Positions 15,301-27,300 of a stretch of DNA of 64,000 bases are shown in pieces; positions within the stretch are counted from its first letter, which is position 1; each line of letters opens with the position of its first letter. A model generated the notes under the pieces. It saw only the letters and a list, made by a program, of their open reading frames with translations, ran no database searches and was not told where the DNA came from. The DNA lies in NCBI RefSeq assembly GCF_041296385.1, contig NC_091015.1, forward strand, positions 94,472,004 to 94,536,003, given 5' to 3'. Made by a program: the position numbers and the translations under genes. Origin of the DNA: Aphelocoma coerulescens. Its lineage: Eukaryota > Chordata > Aves > Passeriformes > Corvidae.

Positions 15301-18300
15301 TGCTAAAATGCTTTGCAATCGGCAATGGTAATCGAAAGAGACAGATCTGCATCTAAAATGAAACACTTCTGCACGTAACCTAAGGAATACATTGTGAGAA
15401 TTCAACATGGTGTTGAAATACAATTTGGCTCAGTCTGAGGATTTTTCATAAAAGGAAGAAGCATTTTTAACAGGTCAGCAGCCAGTAAGAACATCTATTT
15501 TGAACTTTCTCTACTTCCTACCAAATTGACTGACAATTGCAGATATTTATGCTGTTTTCTGCATCCTTTTCCTGGTGTGCATAAGCCTCTTTTCTGTTTG
15601 AACTCTGCTCATGAGTTAATTTAATTCCTGTTAATGAGGATGTTTAATTCAGAGGATAGACTTAAACCACGATAAAAGAAAGAGGATCAGAAGCTGAGGG
15701 GAAAGTTGCTGCAACTTATAGCTAGACATTTACATTTAGTTGTAAATGTAATTATTAGGACATGAAGACAGTCGGCTCTATAAGATGATACAGCTCATTT
15801 GCAAGCAGCAAAGCTGCACTGCTTTGTACTAGCTCGGCACTTAGTTCTTGTAAGTGCAGATACAGTTGACATTGGGAACAAGCTCTACAGAAATGCTTTG
15901 GAACTGCTGTCTGCCATGTTTATAAGGCAGAAGTTATATGTCTCAGATAACTTCTTGTCCCTTGACAGCCCTTTTGCTTTCTGCCCTTCCCTTTGTGTAG
16001 AACCATAGGTCCTTCCTTCACAGCTGCCTTAGCAAGATGGGCCTGACTCACACTAGCTCTCTCCTTCCAAGGTGTTTTCATGAAGACAAACTTTCAGCTA
16101 GAGACATTAAAATCTGGATGGTGAAAAAACTTTGATGTCTGCATCTCTATTTCTGATGGTTCTGTGTGATTGTAGCCTTCTTTTCATGTTTGCACACCTT
16201 TCAGAGCATACTTGCCTCAGTTTCTGAAGGCATGAGAAGTCAATTGATCTTCAGCAGTTTCTGCTTCTTTCGTATCTAGGTCTTTGCCATCCTGTCTCTT
16301 CCCAAATTTCATAGCATAGAATAGCTTGTTGTCTCACTGGCTGGAGTAGATTAGTGAGTGGGAAGCCATCCTTTGTTTCTTTTGTATGAGAAACAGCTGT
16401 ATGTAGAGGACAGTGCAGGTCTTGAACAGGTGAAAATGCTTTTTGAAGATGTGTGTCCCCCCAATAAGGAAAAAATAGTATTACTTAGCCACTTCAGTTG
16501 GGTGTATAAAGTTAGCTGGGATAAATGTGTCTTCCCTTTTTGTGTTTCAGATCCTCTGGAGTGAGTACATGTCTCTGTCTTCTCAGCTTGACCTTGAGAG
16601 GGCAAAATCAGACAGTCCACAAAGGCTACCTTCCCCTTTATCTTCTCAGTGACTTTCATTGTTTTGCCACTTCTGATGTTTCCTTTAGCAGCCTCTTTTC
16701 ATCTTCTCTCTTACAGAAACAAGACATCAAAAGCATACTCACAAGTATGCACCATATTCATATAAATGAGGCAGTTATTTCTCAGTTTGTTGCACTGTCT
16801 ATGTAGACAAACCTCACAGTTAGCAAATCAGTGCAGAAGTATCATGCTGGGAGTGTCTTCATATTACTTCTTATTGAGATACAACCAGTACTATTGCTAC
16901 TATTGAGATAATCACAGATCAACCATTCTGGAATCAAGGCTGTATGAGTGTCTCTTTAAAATTCTCTAAAGCAAAGTCATAATAAGAAAATTTGTCAGTC
17001 ATATTCATAGCGATTATTTTTTTAAATCATTGTATCTTCGTAAAAAGCACACCTTCTCTATATTAAGAATATTTCATACTTTCTGCAGGTTTGTGTTCCA
17101 TGGCAGTTCTTGAATGTATGTCCATCAGTGAAATTCACATGGAAAAATTATGTGCACTGGAGATATATTGCTGAGAATTTCTACACAAACCGTGCAGCTC
17201 AAGCTCCACGAGGATTTTTCATTTAAGGAAGAGCTAAAATCCCTTTAACTCCTAGCGTATTGATTGATTTGCTCTCCAAATTTTCCACACTAACTGTTCA
17301 GGGACCTACTGAATTTTTTTAAAACTTTAGAACCCTTTATTAAGAAGAAATAGCCATGAGCTTTATCAAAAGATTTAATTAAAGTCATGCAGTTGTCTGA
17401 ATTTTCTCTGGCGGCCTGATACATTTTCTTGGCTGGCAAGAAAAAAAACACTGTAGACAGCAGTCTTAAAGTGTCATATACACACAGCTGTTAAAGCTTG
17501 CAGAAAAGACATTTCTGTGTTTGGAAATCTTTTAACAAGTGCTGGGGAGAAGTCAAAGACTGTTCCTGTACTCCTCTTATTTTGTTAGTCTAGCTTCCAA
17601 ACTTCCCTCCAACACATGCCAATATGATCCTTTATCATAAACCCCAGGTTATCAGACATCTAACATGTAAAATAATTGTTAGGAGATTAAAAAACATTAT
17701 ACATTCTCTGTGATTAAAGTTCCAAACTTATTTGAAGACAATTTCCTGGTATGCTTCCATGTTACCATATGAAGGACTCCTGCATCTACATGAGATGGGG
17801 AAGGAGTAGAGAAGCAGAATTCCAAACAATTAAGCTTTAAATTATTCTAAAATTTTCACTTTCTGCTCCACCTGTGAACATCCTGAAAAACTTCCTGGAC
17901 TTGGAAGAGTATTGAGTGATTCCTTCTTTCCCATTTTCCTTCCCTCCCTATGATTTAATAGCCCTATCATTCCCATTGCCATACAGAGCAAAACACTGTT
18001 TCTTCTAAAGTGCTAGACCATAAGGCTTAGTAAATCTAAGTTGCTATTAGGAAATATCTACCTGCAGAAAAATGTTTTCCTTAACAGCCACCTCCACTGA
18101 TATAAGCACCAGTCTTCTCCTAGTGTTTCAGTGTTTTCCTGCAATTAGCACTGTTTAGTATATTTGTCCCATGCACCACATCACCGTAAAAAACCCATCA
18201 CCTCCTACATTTTGTTTAAAAAAAAATATTCCATGAAGCAATATAAGGAAAGCATAAAAAATTCTGATTTTGTTGCATCTGATTTCATTTAATTACTGAT

Positions 18301-21300
18301 ACCCTAAAAATCTGTTTTTTTGGATGAACTTTTCTTCACGCTGTGCATGAATGAATTAGGCTAATAATATAAAAATTCATATTAACAGGGAAGAATGATA
18401 GTAAAATAAATTAATGGGGTGATAGTTGCAGATTATCATGGTTTCTTTGTTAGATTTAACAGCTTGTTTTTTAAAAAATTGTTCTTACTAATAAGTAGCT
18501 CTTGATACCCTTTAGTCTGTTCTCAATTTGTTTTTACAAATCAAATTGAACAAATATTTTAAAAGCAACAACAAGTATCCTGATCTGGCTTTGAAAATTG
18601 CAAGAAGAGAAATCTAACCTCTATATGAATACTTAAACCAAAGAAAACTTTCATACAGCTTTTTTTTTAGTGAAAGAATAAACCCAGTACTGTAAGAAAT
18701 AATAATAGAAGCATATTTTGATATTACAGGTGATTCTATTAGTATGTCTCAAGAATATTTTCATCTTCTAAATGTAGGCACATATACTAAAATAACATTC
18801 TTTTTTCCCTTCTTGTTGAATTCTGTCTGTCTTGATGGAAGTCCTCAAAATTGTTTTGTTTCTTTATTCTTTAGTACCATTCCAGTCTATAGAGTCAAGA
18901 TTATCATCATCTTTTTGACAGATATGTGATGAAGGTTTAATGGGTCTTCCTTGGAGCCCTGTTAAATTTGCTTCTTTGCAGTTGTGGGAAGTTCAAGAAT
19001 TCAGCTCTTTCTCTCTGGCTACACTTTCAGCCCTTGGCAGATGTGAAAGACCATAATCTTGGACTGAGTACAGCTTTGTCAGATGGCAGGACAAAATTCT
19101 GCTATGAAGGGTATGGGTGAACTCCAGGAAGATGCTAATGTGAAACATAAAAGCTTCACAGGGATATAAAAAGTGATGCTGCTTCTAATGTGTGAGACTT
19201 GTTCCATTTTTCCAACCCTTCTGCAAGCCTGTTACGAAATGCTCATCCAAAAATATCTTCTTGCTACAAAAGTCTATGTTTGGGTTTCTGCTCCCAGCTG
19301 CTGAACCTTGACTATATTTATATATGTTTAAACAGATTTAAAGTACCTGCAGATGTTTATCAGCAGAATAATAAGGGTAAGACTTCTTTAGAAAGGCTTT
19401 TTGTTGCAGGTGGCAAATTTCTAAGTAATATCAAGAAATGTATTAGGTAGAAGAACAAACAGAAGGGCAATTTTCAAAAAGTTAACCTCTTAGTTCTAGA
19501 TGTAGTTTGTCTGAGATTGATGTGTTAACAGTTGTGCCCGTTAAAGCCTAATTTCAGACAGTTCCTGCCAACAGAGTCAATTATGCTAAATTGGGAATGG
19601 ATTACATTTAAACGCTCTCTCCAGTATTCTCCATTATACCTAATGCTTTTTTAAAAAATTTACAGAAGCATTTTCATGTTAGATACAGCTGGCCAATTCT
19701 CTGGGAGCAACATTTTGAATATTGTCCTTCATTCCAGGGCCATCTGGACAGACTTCTCCTATCAGAAAAACCCATACCAATTTGTCAGGTGCTGGACATC
19801 AAGTTGTTGCTCAGATTTTATCAGCAAGCCATCTGATTAAATTACCCAACAATTAATTCATTTGCTATAACTGGGTTATAATGGAAAATATGTTGGCAGA
19901 CTATTTATACTTTACCCTTTTTTTTAAAGGTTGATTGAGAATATTTTATTGCTTTCCTCAAACTCACACATGTAGATTTCTTTAAATGGAAAAGAAAGGA
20001 TTAAAATTATAGTTCTCATCAATATTTCAGCCTACTGTGGACACAGTGTTATTAATTGACATACTATCAATAAGTTTCTTACATGCTATAAGATATAGAA
20101 ATTAATATAATTTTCACTCTTCTTGACTTGAAAACACCTTCCTCTTGTACATGAAAAATGTATTAAGGCAGTGGATGTATAATCATGTAATGTAGCTATT
20201 AATTTATCTTTCCAGAGGAAAGTTTGAAGAAAAGAGTTCTTAACACTTAAAAACCACACAGATTGAGAGTTCAGAAATGAAAAATATCTTTTGACTCTCC
20301 TAAAACTTTGTGCAATATTTATTCAGCCCTACTGTGCATGTGCATTAGAATGCTTTTTTTTGGTCATTTTGTACTATGTTTTCCACAGGATGCTGCATTG
20401 TATCTCTATACCTGTTCATTAAATGAGAAGCAGCTAATTAAGATTTCGTATTCTCCTCTTTCACTAGTATGTGTTCTACTTGAAGTTTTTCAAACCTGTC
20501 CTTAAATACAGTATTATCAGCATTTATTGGAGCAGGGCTCATAAACATCAACATCTTTGTTTTCCACAGCACTTCTTGGAAACTTAATTTGAAATAATTA
20601 TTCCCTTTTTATAGATGAGTAACCAAAGACTGATGCTAAAGTTAAAAGGGTTTGGGTAGTTTATCTGAGCACTTTATGACTAAATATTTTACATTTGTTC
20701 AGCATTGCATTTAAAGCAAAACTCCTGTTAACTTCAGCTGTAGCTGTGGGTGCTCCAGAAGGCACCGTGAATTCCTCCGGCCAACTGGAGCCATTTGTCT
20801 CCAGGTGGGCCCTGAACAGGACACGAAAGCAGCAAAGAAAGATGTGGTCTAAGTGAGTTACCACAGACCACACAGGTGTATGAGGATGAAAGGCTAAGAT
20901 TCTGTTCCCCAGGGCATTTCCAGAACTGTAAAGCACTTTCTTCCCTTTTTCTTTCCTTTTCTAATCAATCTGCTGTCTTATTTGCAACGTTTTCTAGGCA
21001 TGGTGGTAAATAAAGGCACTTCTCTGAGCAGGTACATCCAGGGTATCTTGTAAGGCAATCATGATAGGGATTTCATGACAAGGTGTTATGTGATGATGTA
21101 ATTAAAGTTTATTACATAATGCAAGTATAACTGTGGTTTAAATTTTATTTTACATCTTGTCTACATTAAACACTTTTAGCTTGAGATTTGACCTTGAGGT
21201 GTTGATCAGATCTTTTTAATAGATATTTTAGTGTGTAATGCCCTGATTATTATGTTATTAAAGAACAGTACACCCAAGCCCAGTCATAGAAACACAATGA

Positions 21301-24300
21301 TAATGTTATTTACTCCTACCTTTTTCACTGTTGAGTCCCAGAAGGTGCTTTGAGGAAAGAGTTTGGGTTCTTTGTAGGCTGTACCTTTGCACAGGGTTAC
21401 AGCACTGCTGCTCCTGTTTCTCTGGGAATAAAATATATAAATAATGCAATAATAAAAAATCCCTGATACTTGCCAGTATGTGCAGATAAACAACCTCAAA
21501 TACAGAGAGATTTTGTGTTTGCACATGTATAAACAATTAACAAGATTTTTCAGGGTTTCACCACATATTTGGAAATCACACCTAAGAATTTACAAGCACA
21601 CAGAGAGCAAAGCAAAGTTGTACCCTGCACTTGTCATAATCTGGGGCTGTCACTGTTATGACAATTATATTGTTGAATACAGAAAATAACTTTAGATGGT
21701 TTGATATGAAAGCCTGGAGTGTGTGTGAACAAATAGTGCATGTACAATATACCTGAACGAGTGTTAGTCATCATTTTAATAACTGTTTTTGTGTTTCTAT
21801 TGTTACCCTGGAAAAATCATGATGACTTAAAAAATGATGAAACAAACTCTATGAATACTACATGGAAGAGAAGTTTTATCATTTATTTATGTCTGTTTGT
21901 TTGCATCTAATCAAGTTTATCTGTTCAGCAATGCTGAGGTTCTGAATAAATGCAGAAGGAAATCACATTTTACAAGTGACAGGGTACTTGCATTTGACTT
22001 TAGCATTTAAAAAAAAAAATCCCAAGTTCTTAAAAATTAATAACCTTTTCTCCTTCCTTGATATTGTCTTTGCTTGTTTCTTAATAGACAAAATAATTAA
22101 ATACATTGTGTGATTTTTAAATTATCTTGAATTATGATGTCTTTGTTTTAATAATTTTATTTCAATTTTATTTTCTTTTTTCTTAAATGTTTTTCAAAGT
22201 GTTTTGTTTTCAATGTTGTTCAAGATTTGTTCTGTTTGTAAATGGTACTTGTGTCTAAGGCTGTGAGAGGAATGACCTGGATATGTATTCCGTGCTTCAG
22301 CAGTTATACCAGTGTAACTAAGTTATCTTGCCTAGATGAGGCCTATTTCAGCTTAAATGATTCCATGATTGTTTTCACTTAGAGAAAGTAGAACTATATC
22401 TGGGTGCAAATGAATGTAAACCAAAGCAGAGGGATAAACAGCACAGTAGAAAATTATTCCCTCTCTTTGATTTATGGCATATATTCTAAAAGATGCAGTT
22501 CCTTGCAGACATTAAGTGCCAATGTTCTCTTTACTATTTTTATTTTGTTATCCAATAATGTCATTTTGAAGCAATCTTTTGATCAAACTAGTGCATACAC
22601 AAAGTATGCACATTATATTTCCATCAGTAAACTTTCTGGGAGCTGTAATTTTTTGATGTATATATATATATATATATATAGCACAACATTCTCCAGGAAA
22701 TGTACTCTTTGATTAGTGGAAAAAGAAGTATATGGGTGATTAGATGCTTTTCTTATTCCTCAAAGTTTAGAAAATGAGGCCAAGTTCTTCATTTCCTGAG
22801 GTTACATTCAGCAAATTTTACTGGGGGGGAGAGAAGAGTTGGTAAATAGGCTTTGGGAAGAGTGTGATTTGATGAGCTGTTTATTCTGGACCTGCTGTAA
22901 CTTGAAACAGTGATTTCAAGGTTTGGTTTTGTTGATTTGTAGACAAGCAAACTCCTAAGGCTTTTAAATGAAAACACAGTTGTTGTTTTGCCTCTTTTTT
23001 TTTTTTTTAAGCAAATAAAAGTCTGCTGATAGTATACTTTCTTTTTCATTCTTCACATAAAACAGGCTTTCATGGGTCAAGCTTAAAAAAGTCATTGGGT
23101 AAATTCCTCTAGGGACTCCTTGTGACCACGTGCAGGCTCAGCTGTGCTTCACAAGGACATGACTCTTGTCTCCATTCAAACCTGTGAACCAGGACCTCCA
23201 AGGAATGGGCAGAAGGGAACATTGAGAAGTTGCTCTGCCCCAAGTGCCAACTCCTCTCCTTGATATTCATGAAAATTTTCATCTTTTGGGACACTAAATC
23301 CACTTCCATTGCCATTGCAAGTTTAAAAGAGCACCAGGAAAGCATGCAGGGGACTTTCTCATCAGTATAGATTTGGTTACACTTTATTCCAGTGTGTGAC
23401 TGGAGCTTATGTAGACATATCTGAAGTCGATTTGCATAATCTATTTTTTGCCATTTGTGTTATTCACCCAGGCTGACCTCCTCTTGGTGATATTTATACA
23501 AAAAGAAACCTGAGGTCAGATCAAACACCTGTTAGTACAGTTTTCTCTCTCTGGAAGTGGTCAAGAGGGAAAAGTACAAGAACAATATAGGCACATGAAC
23601 TTACTTTACTACATTACTCAACCACCTTCAGCAGTTTCTTTTTTAGAGGCTTCTTAAGTCAGAGGTGATTTTAGTGGATCTCCACCATGAGTTTTTCTGG
23701 TCTCTTATTCAACTCATGTCAAGTTCTGACATTTAGCACATCCCATGTCAATGAGCTGTACAGTTTTCCTACATATTGTCAGGAAGACTTGGCATTGCAT
23801 TTCCTATAATTTAACTCAATGTCCCCTGCTCTTGCATGAGAAACACGAGTGAAGAATTATTTCTTACTTACATTGCTTAGTCATGATTCTGGGCTCTCTG
23901 AAAACACCCTTCAACCAACTCGTCATCTTTCTTTCATGATGAAAAGTTTAGGCTATTCAGTAATTCCTGGTATGGAAATATTTCCATTCCTTGCTACCTT
24001 TTAATGTTCCTTTTACTCCCTTGTTATCTGACCTGCTCAGATACCTTGAGAACCTATGCAAATTAAAAGTGTGGAGTTCTTGTAGTTCTTGCTAAGCTCT
24101 TGCTTCTGCAGCTGATGCTGTTGTTAAATAGTCAAGTTAATTAGTTTACAGTCAATTTGGGAATTTATATTTTATTTTTAGACTCATGTTGGCATTTTAA
24201 CAGAAAAAACACTCAATAAGTTATACTCCCAGAACAACTAATGAGGTGAAAGTGCAGTGTGAACTACTAGTTTGACTGAGGAAGAAGAGGAAGGATAGAA

Positions 24301-27300
24301 AGAAGAAGAAGAAGATTTTATTCTGTCAGAATATGTGGTTTTGTGTGTTTGTTTATACACAGATAGAAATGCAGGTGTTGTTAAAGTTATATGGCAGTGC
24401 AAAATACATTCTCTGTTGAATAGCTTTGAAGAGATGAAGATTGTTTTGCAGCAGATGGCTGCTGAACGAGTGTGCTGGCTCAACTTAGGCCATTCTAATG
24501 ATAATGTCTTCCTCTTTAAGTCTTGAACTATCAGGTGCTAAAGGTTTGATCCTAACAGTGCTAATCAAACCAGATTGTGCTTTTCTTTGTAATTCCACTT
24601 TGGGTTTCTGAATTAATTATATTGGCTGAATCAGAGAGGAAAACAAAGTGAAAAAATGGTCAACTCAATTTCCATTGCCTCAGTGCACTGCCGAAAGCAG
24701 CTTGCTGATTATAGCATGGGGAAATGTTTATTGCTGATCAGCTTACTCTATATGGGGAGCTCTTGTACTAAAATGAAGTATAAAATCAAGGTATAAAAGC
24801 ATCATAATTTGACTAGCCAAAAGAAGAAAATCTTTTAAAGCTTTTTATTGGTGCCATGCTGGTGTTTATGCCATTCACAGTTTAGAACTAAACCAAAGTT
24901 GCACACACTCCTCTGTCTTTGCTAATCAGAATTTTGATTCATTTTCTTTGGAAACTTCATTGCATACAGCAATTTCATTTTATGAGACTGTTGAATGTCT
25001 CCATAAACCAGCATTTTTCAAACTGTAATTCAATAGTTGTTGTATAGAAATGCCAAAAAACTGATCAGAATCAATGATCTCTTGTAAAATGTTGCCTCAG
25101 GTTAGCTGTCAACTAAATTGAATACCCTTGTTAACTATATCCATCTTTGTAACAACTTTTTTTATTGTCACATGTATTTTTTTCAGGGATGATGCTATGC
25201 ATTTAAAACATTTAATTAGAGATCTATTTAAGTATCAGTAAATCATTGCAAAGCAAATCTGCCAGACGCTGCTTTGGATTCCACCTAATTCTGGATCTCT
25301 TTGGTGTATCAGCACCGTTCATTTGTCAGGCTACACTGTCCAGTAAATATTTAGTACCCTGCAGTCTGGACTCAATGCAATTTAGTTCATGAAACATCCT
25401 TCAGGAAACAACAGATAGGACGCTGCATCAGGATGTTTCTTACTCCATTTGAAGCAGTTCAGTGCTTGCATTTGACTACAATAAGAAATAAAACAAAACC
25501 CAACCAAAGAAAAAAACCCTATAACAAAAAAAAAACAACCCCAAAAAACCCACAAACCGACCAAAGGCTAAAAAACCCTACACCCATTCATCTGTAATAG
25601 GGCTTTTCATTTTTATGCAGAAGCTGCCACTGTTTTTATGCTACACAAAAAATTGGGATTTTTCTTTGAGATCCTTGGAAATTGTATTTTGAATTCATGT
25701 GAAATTCTCAATAAAATAAAATCTGCAGTCTATTTTTTTTTACTGTGGAAACTTGCAGTGCTCTTAAATAAATGCAGACTATTCCTTTATAACAACAGAG
25801 GTTCTGACCCAATGCAAAATAAAAGTTAAAGCCCTTACATTGTAATGGACTTATTATAGGTGAGAAACATGTGGTGTTTCATGTGGAATATTTTGCTGGG
25901 AGTCACTTATGCACTGGTTTAACTGGGCATATATCTCAAAATAGTTCTTTCTATCTTTTATTACCTTTTGATTGATAATCGGCAGACATTCTTTTATGTA
26001 TTGGAATAGGGCAACATTGTAGAGTGTGCTGTGATATATCCTCTGCTTTGATGACATGAAAATGTGCCTCTCACTAGTCAGACCCAATTAACCCAGCTGC
26101 TGCCCTGAATCATGAGTTGTACACAGGAAAGACACAGTAGAGGAGGGTTTTGGCACAAGGGTGTATTACAGAGGTAATCACTAGGAACCAAAGCACTGGA
26201 ATAAAGGATTTGGCAATGAGTGATTGAGACACTGGAGAATGAAGAAAGGGGAGTTATGCTGGAATGAAGGATGTGGGAGTGGTGGTCAGTGGGAAGACAG
26301 AGGAAGTGACAGGTTTCTGGGGGGACATGGGCAGTGCTGCCCAAGCTCCCTGTCCCCCATTCAGCTCTGCCTTTCCATTGTCACTGGGAACAGGGAACAG
26401 CAGTGGCAGTGGAAAGCTCTTCTGATGTGGCTCCTGCTGATGTTTTTCCCTAGCAATTAACCAAGAAGGAGAGCCCAAAGGAAGGAGGACATGTAGCTGC
26501 AAAGGAGGGAAAGGGTGCAGCACAACCCTTTTTTTGCTCCATGCCTCTACTGAGCTCTGCCCATGCACCCCAGTCTGGGGACTGGTGCAGCACAACCTCC
26601 ATTGCTTAAGAAATGTGCCTGAGAACATGGTTGTCATTTCAGTGTTCACTGGTTTATTGCAACTTTCCCAAATAACTATCAGCAGTGAGTAAAGCTAATA
26701 AAAAATATAGTGTTGGTTAGATTGTCCGTACTTAACTTTTATCACATTTGTGTTGAGAAAGAGAAGTTAATTTCTTAAATTATTCTGAGAGAGATTGAAT
26801 GGTCATAGAGCCAAAGAAAATTTGTTAACTTTGCTGTATCCCTAAATATTCCTACACTTGCCTTTGCATATCTGTAAAACACTGTTGTACTCACACTGTT
26901 GAAATTTGCTTTTGGACACACAGCTTTGTTAACAGATTTGAAAAATAGTGCTACACACCCATTTTTCTCATTAGAAAAGTGAAAGGCTTTTTTTTCTTTT
27001 TCTGTATGTCATTGGTAATCTTCATAGCTTTATACTGACCACTCAAAGCAACAAAGCAATTAAAGCATAGTTTACTTAACAGAAGTACCTTAAGTAACTT
27101 AACATCAGGTATATTGGATAGTGAAACACACTGTAGTAACTAAAATTAGGCATAACACATTTTTTTGTCTCTGTTATCATTAATTTAACAACTTTCTCAA
27201 TGGAATTCTGTAGGTCAATAGTATAATAGTAAAATCACAATGATAATGCAGTAGGCATACATGATATTTGATATAATCCCAGGAAAATCAATTGAACCAA

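Noticed and set aside
20661..20936. 91-codon minus-strand ORF in the long intron
   Set aside because: No splice context consistent with a gene on that strand and no recognisable domain.
26254..26649. 131-codon minus-strand ORF in the ABCA13-like intron
   Set aside because: It coincides with a G-rich island and has Pro/Ser/Leu-biased composition with no motif. The flanking exons join without it.
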